A DNA stretch of 64,000 nucleotides from Bradyrhizobium sp. 149 (lineage in GTDB: Bacteria > Pseudomonadota > Alphaproteobacteria > Rhizobiales > Xanthobacteraceae). Location of the stretch: the NCBI RefSeq assembly GCF_023073915.1, contig NZ_JADPKK010000010.1, positions 1 through 64,000 on the forward strand, given 5' to 3'. This document shows, piece after piece, positions 1-8,670 of this stretch. The stretch's first letter is position 1. Each line of letters begins with the position of its first letter. The notes below the pieces were generated by a model. That model was not told where the DNA came from, made no database searches, and saw only the letters and a program-made list of their open reading frames with translations. The position numbers and the translations under genes were made by a program.

Positions 1-126
1 GTCAACCTCGACCCCCGCATGGCCAAGCTCGCCGGCGGCGTCCACCGTCTCGACGGCCAGCTCATGGTCGTCCTCGACGTCGATCGCGTCCTCGAGCTCA
101 AAACCGAAGTGCAGATGGCTGCGTGA
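1..126 (+). CDS. cheW: CheW chemotaxis coupling protein, C-terminal end only
   Basis: Only the last 41 codons are inside the window. The peptide ends in a GGVHRLDGQLMVVLDVDRVL segment followed by a short polar tail, which matches the final beta strands of CheW-like SH3 domains. CheW links chemoreceptors to the CheA kinase at the membrane. The next genes, cheY and cheR, are co-directional and start 30 bases later, which supports the call. The start lies upstream of the window. Confidence 0.85.
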   Translation, partial: VNLDPRMAKLAGGVHRLDGQLMVVLDVDRVLELKTEVQMAA

Positions 127-156
127 GCCCCAAAACATCGAAGCCGGAGAACCAAA

Positions 157-543
<387 letters not shown>

Positions 544-601
544 GTGTCTGGCGAAGCGTTCCAGCCAGAGTGTTCCCAGTACAGCTTCCGAGAGGCTATC
601 C

Positions 602-1483
602 GTGACCCCGACCGAGTATGAGTATCTGCGCAAGTTCCTGAGGGATCATTCCGGGCTCGATCTGTCCGCAGACAAGCAATATCTGATTGAAAGCCGGCTG
701 TTGCCGCTGGCGCGCAAGGCCGGGCTCTCCGGCATCGGCGAGCTCGTGCAGAAGCTGCAAGGCGCTGGCTCGGGCGCGCTCGTCACCAGCGTGGTCGAGG
801 CGATGACCACCAACGAGACCTTCTTCTTCCGCGACAAGGTCCCGTTCGATCATTTCCGCGACCACATCATGCCGGAGATCATCAAGGCGCGTGCCGGCCG
901 CCGCAGCGTGCGCATCTGGTGCGCCGCCGGCTCGACCGGACAGGAGCCCTATTCGCTGGCGATGAGCCTGAAGGAGATGGGTGCGGCCCTGACCGGCTGG
1001 CGCGTCGAGATCATCGCGACCGACCTGTCGCAGGAGGTGCTCGAGAAGGCCAAGGCCGGCATCTACAGCCAGTTCGAAGTGCAGCGCGGCCTGCCGATCC
1101 AGATGCTGATGAAATATTTCAAGCAGACCGGCGAGACCTGGCAGATCAATCCCGAGCTGCGGGCGATGATCCAGCACCGGCAGCTCAATTTGCTGCACGA
1201 TTTCGCCCAGCTCGGCACCTTCGATGTCATCTTCTGCCGCAACGTGCTGATCTATTTCGACCAGGATACCAAGATCAACATCTTCAACCGTCTGGCACGC
1301 CAGATCGAGGGAGACGGCTTCCTGGTGCTGGGCGCGGCCGAAACGGTGGTCGGACTGACCGACACGTTCAGGCCGATTCCAGAGCGGCGCGGTCTCTACA
1401 AACCGAACGATCCGCGTGCCGCAGCCGCCAAGCCGGCTCTTGCCGGCGCAGCGCCGCGCATGGCGGTGATGGCGGGGCGATAA
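602..1483 (+). CDS. cheR: CheR chemoreceptor glutamate methyltransferase
   Basis: 293 residues starting at GTG. The N-terminal helical domain (about 1-75) and the SAM-binding domain (about 80-275) are both recognisable. The SAM loop is IWCAAGSTGQEPYSLAM, and NVLIYFD near residue 217 is the motif IV region typical of CheR. The enzyme methylates glutamates on chemoreceptors for adaptation. It follows cheY by 58 bases. The roughly 25-residue alanine-rich tail looks disordered. Confidence 0.93.
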   Translation: MTPTEYEYLRKFLRDHSGLDLSADKQYLIESRLLPLARKAGLSGIGELVQKLQGAGSGALVTSVVEAMTTNETFFFRDKVPFDHFRDHIMPEIIKARAGRRSVRIWCAAGSTGQEPYSLAMSLKEMGAALTGWRVEIIATDLSQEVLEKAKAGIYSQFEVQRGLPIQMLMKYFKQTGETWQINPELRAMIQHRQLNLLHDFAQLGTFDVIFCRNVLIYFDQDTKINIFNRLARQIEGDGFLVLGAAETVVGLTDTFRPIPERRGLYKPNDPRAAAAKPALAGAAPRMAVMAGR

Positions 1484-1485
1484 GC

Positions 1486-1803
1486 ATGTCCGAGGATGGA
1501 AAGGGTCTCGAGCGGGTGACGTTCAGTCGCGGCTACGATGTCTGCATCATGGCCATCGACGGCACATGGCGCCGCGACTGCAAGCTCAACGCGATCTCCG
1601 ACACCGACGCCATCCTCACGGTGGAAGGCTCGATTCAGGGACTGAACCTGAAAGAGTTCTTCCTGCTGCTGTCGTCGACCGGCCTCGCCTATCGCCGCTG
1701 CGAGCTGGTGCGGGTCAACGGCGCCGAAATGGACATCCAGTTCCTGCGTGGCAAGAACCGGAAGAAGCGCGGCGCGGCCGGTGGCCGTGACGAGGCGGCG
1801 TGA
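1486..1803 (+). CDS. PilZ-like small protein of the chemotaxis operon
   Basis: 105 residues, starting two bases after the cheR stop, so almost certainly co-translated. An arginine-containing stretch near the N terminus (ERVTFSRG), a WRRD pair and NAISDTDAIL resemble a PilZ beta barrel, in which RxxxR and (D/N)xSxxG bind cyclic di-GMP. The last glycine of the second motif is replaced here, so ligand binding is uncertain. The C terminus is basic (RGKNRKKRG). Its position suggests a link between cyclic di-GMP and chemotaxis. Confidence 0.6.
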   Translation: MSEDGKGLERVTFSRGYDVCIMAIDGTWRRDCKLNAISDTDAILTVEGSIQGLNLKEFFLLLSSTGLAYRRCELVRVNGAEMDIQFLRGKNRKKRGAAGGRDEAA

Positions 1804-1944
1804 TCTTCACCTGCGTCTCGTCGGCGTTTGCCGACACGTTGGTTCATATTTGCTGAAACATCCGACCGAATTTGCCGGAGCTGCTTTACGTCGCCTAAGC
1901 GCGAACCGTGTATCCATTGCCGGTCTCAATCTCAGGATCCGGTA

Positions 1945-2448
1945 ATGCCCAGAAGCTCTCTCTCCCCCCTCCCGTCAAACCTGCCCGACGGCGCCGAGCG
2001 GCGCGCGCTTCAGCTTCTGGTGGTCGATGACGACGCCACGCAGCGCAGCCTGATCACGATCGCGGCCAGGCAGGCCGGCCACGAAGTCACTGTGGCGCCG
2101 TCCGTGGCGGAAGCGATCGAAAAACTCCGCACCGCGCGTTTCGACTGCGTGACACTCGATCTCGTGCTGGAGGATGGCGACGGCATCGACGTGCTGGGCG
2201 AGATGGCCAAGGCGAAATTTGGCGGCGCCGTGATCGTCATCAGCGGCATGGACGGCAAGCGCCGCAGCGCCGCCCGCAGCTTCGCCCGTTCCGTCGGGAT
2301 CGGGCTCCAGAGCCTGCCCAAGCCGCTGGATCTGGCGGCGTTGCGCATCAGCCTTGCCAATCTCGGCAAGACCGCGATGGGCCTGCCGGCGATCCACACC
2401 TGGGGTGGCGTCGCCACCGACGCGATCGTGGAACGGCACCGCGCCTGA
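1945..2448 (+). CDS. Response regulator receiver protein
   Basis: 167 residues: a 20-residue proline/serine-rich leader, a receiver domain (about 22-145) and a 22-residue tail. Conserved residues are D28-D30, phosphoacceptor D72 (LDLVLEDGDG), S100 (VISG) and K126 (LPKPLD). No output domain is present. It is 141 bases downstream of the PilZ-like gene on the same strand, so it may be in the chemotaxis operon or have its own promoter. Its partner kinase cannot be read from the sequence. Confidence 0.85.
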   Translation: MPRSSLSPLPSNLPDGAERRALQLLVVDDDATQRSLITIAARQAGHEVTVAPSVAEAIEKLRTARFDCVTLDLVLEDGDGIDVLGEMAKAKFGGAVIVISGMDGKRRSAARSFARSVGIGLQSLPKPLDLAALRISLANLGKTAMGLPAIHTWGGVATDAIVERHRA

Positions 2449-2502
2449 GCCGCGGGCCTGCCATGCGATGAAATGCGGTCGCCGCGCCGCAGCTATCGCG
2501 AT

Positions 2503-2793
2503 CTACACCGAGCCGCCGGCTTCCGACAGGCACTCCAGGGCGTGGCCAAGGCCCGCCCGGCCGGCGTCGAGAGCGGCGATCGCCGTGGCATACCGGGGTG
2601 TGACGTCATCGAGCACGAAGACGTCGGCGGAACCTTCCGGATCGCTTCCGTGTTCTTGCTCCATGGCTGTGGCGATCCGGCGCATGTTGGTCTCGATCTG
2701 CGAGATCAGCATGCGAAGGTCAGCCGCAATCAGCTGACGGCTCTCGACTTCGGGCATTGCGACCAGAGGCGGCGTACCGGCCAAATTTAGCAT
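2503..2793 (-). CDS. Small hypothetical protein
   Basis: 96 residues, unrecognised. The start is supported by a GGAG sequence 8 bases upstream. The central part (LIAADLRMLISQIETNMRRIATAMEQEH) is predicted helical and amphipathic, and the protein is rich in Ala, Glu and Asp with no signal peptide. It is divergent from the FixJ-like regulator at 2944 across a 150-base region with a CCGTA-N4-TACGG element, so shared control is possible. Confidence 0.55.
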   Translation of the reverse strand: MLNLAGTPPLVAMPEVESRQLIAADLRMLISQIETNMRRIATAMEQEHGSDPEGSADVFVLDDVTPRYATAIAALDAGRAGLGHALECLSEAGGSV

Positions 2794-2854
2794 GGATATT
2801 CTCCGTCCTCTGCAATTAGGCGCCTTGCCGCTACTTGTGCGTTAAGTCCGTGTC

Positions 2855-2868
2855 CCGTACAAATACGG
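2855..2868 (+). promoter_or_regulatory. Candidate regulator site CCGTA-N4-TACGG
   Basis: The sequence CCGTACAAATACGG has 5-base inverted arms around CAAA. It sits 76 bases upstream of the FixJ-like regulator start. The identical 14 bases, in the same orientation relative to the gene, occur upstream of the AraC-family gene (35900-35913). NarL/FixJ-type HTH dimers commonly bind palindromes of this size, so autoregulation is one possibility. Confidence 0.5.
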
Positions 2869-2943
2869 TGGGCCGAATCCGCGCCGAACGTCATAACAAT
2901 TGGCGCGGACGCGAGTCCTTCATGCCAACCGGATGTGTGGCAC

Positions 2944-3579
2944 ATGGCCGAACAAAGCTCTCGCGGTGAAATCTTCGTGGTCGACGACGACGCTGCCGTT
3001 CGCGACACCTTGTCGATGGTGTTGAAGGCGGCGGGCTATGAGGTGATCTGTTTTGCGGACGGCGCAGCATTGCTCTCCGTCGCGCGAAACCGCACACCTG
3101 CAGCGGTCCTGCTCGACGTGCACATTCCCGGCAAGTCGGGCCTCGACATTCTCAAGGAGCTGCACGGCGAAGACTATCCGGCACCGATCTTCATGATCTC
3201 CGGACAGGGCGATATTGCGATGGCGGTGGGGGCCATCAAGAGCGGCGCGCTCGACTTCATCGAGAAGCCGTTCCGCGGCAGCGAGATCGTCGGCCGGCTC
3301 GACGAGGCGATCGGCGCCTATGCACGCAGGCAGTCGGAGAACGCGGCGCCGAAGTTCGGCTCGCTGCATTTCCCCGGACGCGAGCCGTTGACGCGCAGGG
3401 AGCGCGAGGTGCTCGAGCAGTTCGCCGCCGGCGCCTCCAACAAGGAGGCCGGCCGCACGCTCGGCATCAGCCCGCGCACCATCGAGGACCACCGCGCCAA
3501 CATCATGAAGAAGCTCGGTGCACGCAATGCCGCCGATCTGATCCGGATCGTGATGACCGCGGCCCAGCGCGCGTCGTAG
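2944..3579 (+). CDS. FixJ/NarL-family response regulator
   Basis: 211 residues from the ATG at 2944; an ATG three codons earlier is also open. The receiver domain (10-125) has D14-D16, phosphoacceptor D58 (LLDVHIPGKSG), S86 and K108 (EKPF). The LuxR-type HTH (about 148-205) contains LTRREREVLEQFAAG and SPRTIEDHRANIMKKLG, as in FixJ. It is a DNA-binding activator of the FixJ type, but not fixJ itself judging by its lone position without fixL. The large hybrid kinase nearby is on the opposite strand. Confidence 0.88.
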   Translation: MAEQSSRGEIFVVDDDAAVRDTLSMVLKAAGYEVICFADGAALLSVARNRTPAAVLLDVHIPGKSGLDILKELHGEDYPAPIFMISGQGDIAMAVGAIKSGALDFIEKPFRGSEIVGRLDEAIGAYARRQSENAAPKFGSLHFPGREPLTRREREVLEQFAAGASNKEAGRTLGISPRTIEDHRANIMKKLGARNAADLIRIVMTAAQRAS

Positions 3580-3657
3580 CACTCGCGTTGAAGCTTCGTA
3601 GCCTGGATTGCGTTGCGCTCCATTCCGGCGACGGACCCTCGCGCAGGATCCTCCACA

Positions 3658-6600
3658 TCAACTGGCCAGCGCCCTGCGGATGATCCGCGCCAGATCCGAT
3701 TTGCGATAGGGCTTCGCCAGCAGCAGAACGCCCGAATCCAGCCGGCCGTGATGGATGATCGCGTTCTCGGTATAGCCGGACGTGTAGAGCACCCTGAGAT
3801 CGGGACGCGTCCTCTGGAGTTCGTCGGCGAGCTGCCGTCCGTTCATCTTGCCGGGCATGATGACGTCGGTGAACAGGAGGTCGAACGGTCTTCCGGCGGC
3901 GACGATTGCGAGCGCCTCCGCGGCGTTCGCCGCCTGCAAGGTGACGTAACCCAGCGAATGCAGCTGCGCCAGCACGTAGTCGCGCACCAGCCGGTCGTCC
4001 TCGACCACCAGAATCGTCTCGTGTCCGCGCTCGATGGTCGCCGGCATCACGCCCTCGCCGACCACCGTCGGCGTCTTGCCGGGCGGCAGGTACATCTTGA
4101 TCGTGGTGCCGTGGCCTTCCTCGCTGTAGATCTTGATATGGCCCGCGGACTGCTTGATGAAGCCGTAGACCATCGAAAGCCCAAGTCCGGTGCCCTTGCC
4201 CGGTCCCTTCGAGGTGAAGAAGGGGTCGAACACCCTGGCCAGCATGTTGGCGGGAATTCCGCTGCCGGTGTCGCTCACGGCGATCAGCACGTAGTGGCCC
4301 GGCGGAACGTCGTTGGCGCTGGCATAGACCTCGTCGAGATAGGCGGCGCCCGTCTCCATGATCAGCTTGCCGCCGCCGGGCATGGCGTCGCGGGCATTGA
4401 GCGCGAGGTTGAGGATCGCGGTGGTGAGCTGGCTGGGATCGACGATCGCGACGCAGCTCTCGTCCTCGAATACCGCTTCGATATGGATCTGCTCGCCCAG
4501 CGTCGGCCGCAATAGTTTCGCGGTGTCGATGATCAGCGAGTTGATGTCGATCTCGCGCGGCTGGAGCGGCTGCTTGCGCGCAAACGCCAGCAGGTGCTGC
4601 GTCAGCTCGGCGCCACGCCCGGCGGCCTCGTCGATCATCTTCGTGATCGCTGCGAGCTCCGGCTCCTTGGCCACCGCGTCGGCCAGGATCTCGATCGTTC
4701 CGGTGATGACGGTGAGAATGTTGTTGAAGTCGTGCGCCACGCCGCCGGTGAGCTGGCCGACGGCCTCCATCTTCTCGGCATGGCGGATGCGCTCGTCGGC
4801 CGCGATCTTGTCGGTTAGGTCGCGGTAGAACACGTTGAACAGCAGGCCCTCGCGGCGCTTCAACGCGGTGACGCTCAGCTCGGCCTTGAATTCCTTGCCG
4901 TCGCGGCGGCGGCACATGAGTTCGTGGCGGCGGTTCAGCGTCCTGCCGTCTTCGTTTTCCAGGAAATGCTTCAGGCCCGTCCTGACCCTTTCGCGTTCGC
5001 TCTCGGCAACGATCAGGTCAATCGTGCTCTTGCCGAGCACCTCGTCGCGATGCCAGCCGAAGAGTTGTTCGGCCTGCGAATTCCAGTTCAGGATGCCGCC
5101 CGTCTCGTCGGTCTGGACGAAAGCGTCGAGTGAGGTCTCGACGATGTTGCGCGCGAGCCGTTCGCTCTCGCGCAGGGATTCCTGCGCCAGCCGGGCCTCC
5201 GTCATGTCACGCCCGACGAAGAAGAAGCGCTTGGCCTGGGCGGACCAGCTGGCGAGCCAGGACAGCCAGACCTCGTGGCCTTTCTTGTGGAAGCAGCGGG
5301 TGTCGGCCAGCCTGGGACGTTCGCCGCGTCGCAGCGCGCGCATCTCGTCGCGCGACTGGTCGAGATGGGCGGGATGAATGAAATCGGCGCCGCTGCGGCC
5401 GATCATCTCCTCCGGCCGGTAGCCGAGAATGGCCTCGCTGCTCGGACTGATCTGCACGATGTTGCCGCGCGCGTCCATCACCATGATCAGATCCTGCGAG
5501 GTCTCGAAGATCTGTCGTCGTTCCTCGAGCTGCTGCTGCAGCGCCCGCTCGGTCCGTCGCGCCTCGGTCAGGCTCCGGGCCGACCCGGAGACGCCGATGA
5601 TCTCACCCGACAGCCCACGGATCGGGGAGAGGCTGAGCGAGATGTCGATCGGCGTGCCGTCCTTGCGCAGGCGCACCGTCTCGAAACGCTCGATCGGCTC
5701 GCCCCGGGCGATCTGCCGTAAAATATCCTTGCCCTGCTCGCGACGGTCGGGCGGGACGATGATCGAGGTGGACTGCCCGATCGCCTCGTCGGCCGAATGG
5801 CCATAGAGGCGTTCGGCAGCGGGATTCCAGCCCGTGATGATGGCATCGAGCGATTGCATCACGATCGCATCGTCGGAGGATTCGACGGCAGCGCTGAACA
5901 AGCGCTCGCGCGCTTCATGATGGCTTCGCGCGGCCTCGGTGCGGCGATGCTCCTCGACCTCGCGTTCGAGAGCGGCCGTCTTCGCTCGCGTCTCTTCGAC
6001 CATCCGGGCAAAGGCCCGCGCCAGCACGCCGGTCTCGCCGCTGGCATCCAGGGGAATGTCGGCGGGCCGTCCGCTGCCGATCGCCTCCACCGCCGCGGTC
6101 AGACGTCCGATCGGACGCGTCAATGAGCGCGCCAGCAGCACCGCAAGTAAAGCTGCGGCAAGGACAGCAAGCAGGCCGACCAGCGAGGAGGTTTTTTGAA
6201 TGGCCGCCGGAACGCGGCTGAACACCGATGGAGGGGCCGTCTCGATGATCGCGACCCACTCCTTGCCGGCAAGAAGCGCCGGTGCAATCGCGGCTCCACT
6301 GGGCCGGCCCGACCGGTCGCTCATAAGCTGCGCCGATGCTTGCGGCAGGCCGGCCCGGGCTGCAAAGAATGGAAAGTCACGGCGCCAATCGTTGGCGCTG
6401 CCGTGCAATGAACCGAACTCCCGCGCGCGATCGGGATGGACGAGATAGTCGCCACGCGAATTCACGACATAGATCTCTCCGCCTGCGCTCGCGGTCGAGC
6501 GGACGCGGTCGAGCGCGGGACGCATGTCGATGTTGGCGATGATGATGCCGAACGGCTTGCCGTCCGGCGCGAACAGCGGCGTCGCAACGCGCAACGTCGG

Positions 6601-7164
6601 AATGTGAAGGTCTGTGGTTCCTCCGTGTCGGGTGGCGAGCTCGACTGGTGAAACATAGATTTCGCCCGGCGCCAGTCGAATCGTCTCCTGGAAGTAGGTT
6701 CGTTCGCTCTTGCGTTCGAGTTCGCCGTTGGGGGCAATCCGTACTGCTCCATTCGGGCCGGAGCGATCGACGCGGACAAGTTCACGCTGGTCGTCGTCGA
6801 GGCCGATGATTCGAAATTGGCCGTAGCTCGGTTTCGCGTCGATCTCGGCTGCGAGCCGCGCAGCGATGCGCTCGCGCCAGGTTTGCTCCGAAACGCCGTC
6901 GAGAGCGTCGGTCCCTCCACCGATATGGGCGCGGATCAGGCCATTGATGGCTGCGGCGGAGCGATAACCGAGCAGATCGCCGCGAGCGCCGGCAACGTAG
7001 GATTCAAGATGCGTGGCCAGCAAGCTTGACTGGGCTTCGATCCGTTCCAGGACCCGCGGAATGACCGCCTGGGTGGTGTTGCGATAGCCGAGCCAGCCGA
7101 CCGCGGCCACGGTGATCGCCACCAGCAGGATCATCGTGATGGCCAGCCGCGTTGCGAGCGTCAT
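3658..7164 (-). CDS. Membrane hybrid sensor histidine kinase with three PAS domains
   Basis: 1168 residues from the ATG at 7164; the frame stays open upstream but that part lies over the next gene. Layout: membrane helix 8-27, periplasmic Cache-like sensor about 30-320, second helix 326-346, HAMP about 345-400, coiled linker, PAS domains about 425-540, 550-660 and 668-785, HisKA with H811 (GGVAHDFNNIL), ATPase domain 910-1028 (N boxes NARDAMPGG and DTGSGIP, GTGLGLS), and a C-terminal receiver with D1100. It senses an external ligand and probably phosphorylates its own receiver and perhaps the protein at 7232. Confidence 0.9.
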   Translation of the reverse strand: MTLATRLAITMILLVAITVAAVGWLGYRNTTQAVIPRVLERIEAQSSLLATHLESYVAGARGDLLGYRSAAAINGLIRAHIGGGTDALDGVSEQTWRERIAARLAAEIDAKPSYGQFRIIGLDDDQRELVRVDRSGPNGAVRIAPNGELERKSERTYFQETIRLAPGEIYVSPVELATRHGGTTDLHIPTLRVATPLFAPDGKPFGIIIANIDMRPALDRVRSTASAGGEIYVVNSRGDYLVHPDRAREFGSLHGSANDWRRDFPFFAARAGLPQASAQLMSDRSGRPSGAAIAPALLAGKEWVAIIETAPPSVFSRVPAAIQKTSSLVGLLAVLAAALLAVLLARSLTRPIGRLTAAVEAIGSGRPADIPLDASGETGVLARAFARMVEETRAKTAALEREVEEHRRTEAARSHHEARERLFSAAVESSDDAIVMQSLDAIITGWNPAAERLYGHSADEAIGQSTSIIVPPDRREQGKDILRQIARGEPIERFETVRLRKDGTPIDISLSLSPIRGLSGEIIGVSGSARSLTEARRTERALQQQLEERRQIFETSQDLIMVMDARGNIVQISPSSEAILGYRPEEMIGRSGADFIHPAHLDQSRDEMRALRRGERPRLADTRCFHKKGHEVWLSWLASWSAQAKRFFFVGRDMTEARLAQESLRESERLARNIVETSLDAFVQTDETGGILNWNSQAEQLFGWHRDEVLGKSTIDLIVAESERERVRTGLKHFLENEDGRTLNRRHELMCRRRDGKEFKAELSVTALKRREGLLFNVFYRDLTDKIAADERIRHAEKMEAVGQLTGGVAHDFNNILTVITGTIEILADAVAKEPELAAITKMIDEAAGRGAELTQHLLAFARKQPLQPREIDINSLIIDTAKLLRPTLGEQIHIEAVFEDESCVAIVDPSQLTTAILNLALNARDAMPGGGKLIMETGAAYLDEVYASANDVPPGHYVLIAVSDTGSGIPANMLARVFDPFFTSKGPGKGTGLGLSMVYGFIKQSAGHIKIYSEEGHGTTIKMYLPPGKTPTVVGEGVMPATIERGHETILVVEDDRLVRDYVLAQLHSLGYVTLQAANAAEALAIVAAGRPFDLLFTDVIMPGKMNGRQLADELQRTRPDLRVLYTSGYTENAIIHHGRLDSGVLLLAKPYRKSDLARIIRRALAS

Positions 7165-7231
7165 GGGGATAATTGCACCGCTTCCCGAATGGCCGCGCCT
7201 GTGCTGCGTTGGAACGGAGTGAAGGTTCTTG

Positions 7232-7660
7232 TCATCGGCGGCCGCTGCTGACATCCGGATTTCCGACCGATGCCATCCCCGCCGCGTCCAGGCAGCCATC
7301 AACCGCGGCGAGCAGTGCGTCGGCCCGGAACGGCTTCTGCAAGCTCGCCACCGCACCGAGCCTGGTCGCCATTTTGAGGAAATCCGGCTCGGCATAGGCG
7401 TCCGGCGTGGCCGAACGACCGGAAATGACGATGATCGGCATCGCCGGCTGCAGCGCCCGGATGTGGCGCATCGTCTCCAGGCCGTCCATGCCGGGCATGA
7501 AGATGTCGAGAAACAGCAGGTCGAACTGGCTGGCCTCGAACAGCGCAAGTCCCTTGCGGCCGTCCCCGGCGGCGGTGACATCATGACCGGCCCGCTCCAG
7601 GAGTAGCCGGATCGTCATCTGCACGGCCGGGTCGTCATCCACGATCAGGATGTTGGCCAC
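7232..7660 (-). CDS. Response regulator receiver protein, partner of the hybrid kinase
   Basis: 142 residues, a single receiver domain with D8-D10, phosphoacceptor D52 (LFLDIFMPGMDG), S80 (VISG) and K109 (LQKPFR), plus a short tail. It is transcribed just before the hybrid kinase gene with 67 bases between them, so the two are probably one operon. It has no output domain and may act as a phosphate shuttle or by protein contact. Confidence 0.85.
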   Translation of the reverse strand: MANILIVDDDPAVQMTIRLLLERAGHDVTAAGDGRKGLALFEASQFDLLFLDIFMPGMDGLETMRHIRALQPAMPIIVISGRSATPDAYAEPDFLKMATRLGAVASLQKPFRADALLAAVDGCLDAAGMASVGNPDVSSGRR

Positions 7661-7808
7661 GTCTGGTATCCTCCGGGTCGAATGGGACTTCCCAGCGACC
7701 GCAAATCAAACCATCAGATACGAAATTGTTGCGCGGATTGCATGCGGCCTGCAAGCACTTCGCGGGCGATCCGACGGGTGCTCGCAAAAGGCGAAGTCGG
7801 TGCGCCAA

Positions 7809-7832
7809 CTTATGCACGATTACGTGCATAAG
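7809..7832. promoter_or_regulatory. Perfect 10-base inverted repeat, possible operator
   Basis: Two 10-base arms (CTTATGCACG and its complement) flank ATTA. It lies 28 bases beyond the GntR stop and about 150 bases upstream of the receiver gene that ends the region. No T-run follows on either strand, so a protein-binding site is more likely than a terminator. The half TTATGCACG recurs in the lrp-hppD intergenic site at 62927. Confidence 0.35.
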
Positions 7833-7859
7833 CGCGCGAGATAACCGCGCGCGACAGGC

Positions 7860-8576
7860 CTAGTCGGTCAGGTATTCCGGATAGTTGCTTCGGATCGTGT
7901 CGAGCTCGCTCAGCGTGCCCGACAGGTGCTTGCGCAGATGCTGTTGCGCGGCATCGGCGTCGCCGGCCTCGATCGCGCGCGTGATCAGCTTGTGGTGGCG
8001 GACGATATTCTGGGCCTTGCCGGGCGAGGGCAGATGCAGCCGCCGTAGCCGGTCGATATGTCCGCTGCGACTGCGCACCAGCGTCCAGAGATCGTGCTTG
8101 CCGGCCGCGGCATAGAGCTGCGCGTGAAAATCATTGTCGCCGGCAATGAAGCTCTCGAAGTCTCCGGCCTTGGCGAATCGCTGCTGGAGCGCGATCGCAT
8201 GGTCGAGGCGTATGACCAACGCGTCGTCGTGCTGCTCCGCGAGCAGCCGGACGATTTCGAGCTCCAGCGCCTGACGAAGGAAATGCGCCTGCTCGGCGCG
8301 GCTGACATCGACCCGGCTGACGACGGTCGCGTGCTGCGGAAACACCTCGACCAGCCCGTCTTCCTCCAACCGCATCAAGGCATCGCGGATCGGCGTCGAG
8401 CTGACGCCGAATTGCGCGGCGAGGTCGGTGCGCGACAGCGGCGAGCCCGGCGGCAGTTCGAGCGCGAGAATGGCGTTGCGCAGCCGCTCGAACACCTGCG
8501 GTGCGGCCTGCCGGGCCCGGTCGAGCCGCGCGCCGGGGCGGGCGGTCGCGCGAGGCGCGGGTTGGGCTGGTTCCAT
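7860..8576 (-). CDS. GntR-family (FCD) transcriptional regulator
   Basis: 238 residues. A winged HTH (about 25-90) contains LSRTDLAAQFGVSSTPIRDALMRLEEDGLV, the FadR/GntR signature, and is followed by an all-helical FCD ligand domain with metal-type residues (DNDFH, and HHKLITRAIEAGD). FCD regulators usually repress a divergent catabolic operon and release on binding an acidic metabolite. That fits the divergent operon from 8671 and the perfect palindrome at 8604-8627 between them. The effector may be an aldonate or 2-keto-3-deoxy acid (inference). Confidence 0.9.
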   Translation of the reverse strand: MEPAQPAPRATARPGARLDRARQAAPQVFERLRNAILALELPPGSPLSRTDLAAQFGVSSTPIRDALMRLEEDGLVEVFPQHATVVSRVDVSRAEQAHFLRQALELEIVRLLAEQHDDALVIRLDHAIALQQRFAKAGDFESFIAGDNDFHAQLYAAAGKHDLWTLVRSRSGHIDRLRRLHLPSPGKAQNIVRHHKLITRAIEAGDADAAQQHLRKHLSGTLSELDTIRSNYPEYLTD

Positions 8577-8603
8577 GTGAAGAGTTCCGGCGGCCTTGCC
8601 TTG

Positions 8604-8627
8604 GATGCACTAATGCATTAGTGCATC
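8604..8627. promoter_or_regulatory. Perfect 24-base palindrome, probable GntR operator
   Basis: The core is TGCACTAATGCATTAGTGCA, extended by GA on the left and TC on the right, giving 24 bases that are fully self-complementary. It lies 28 bases upstream of the GntR start and 44 bases upstream of the transporter start, in the only gap between the two divergent units. FCD-type GntR dimers bind sites of this form, so it is probably both the autoregulatory and the operon operator. Confidence 0.75.
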
Positions 8628-8670
8628 AGTCAGATCGCTCGTCAATGGCGGCCGGAGGAAACGAACAACA

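Noticed and set aside
919..1803. Long open frame overlapping cheR and continuing into the PilZ-like gene
   Set aside because: Its first half is an Arg/Asp-rich shadow of cheR. The real gene starts at the ATG at 1486, right after the cheR stop.
7165..7584. N-terminal extension of the hybrid kinase up to 7584
   Set aside because: It lies over the receiver gene in another frame and is Arg/Ser-rich. A normal membrane start occurs at 7164.
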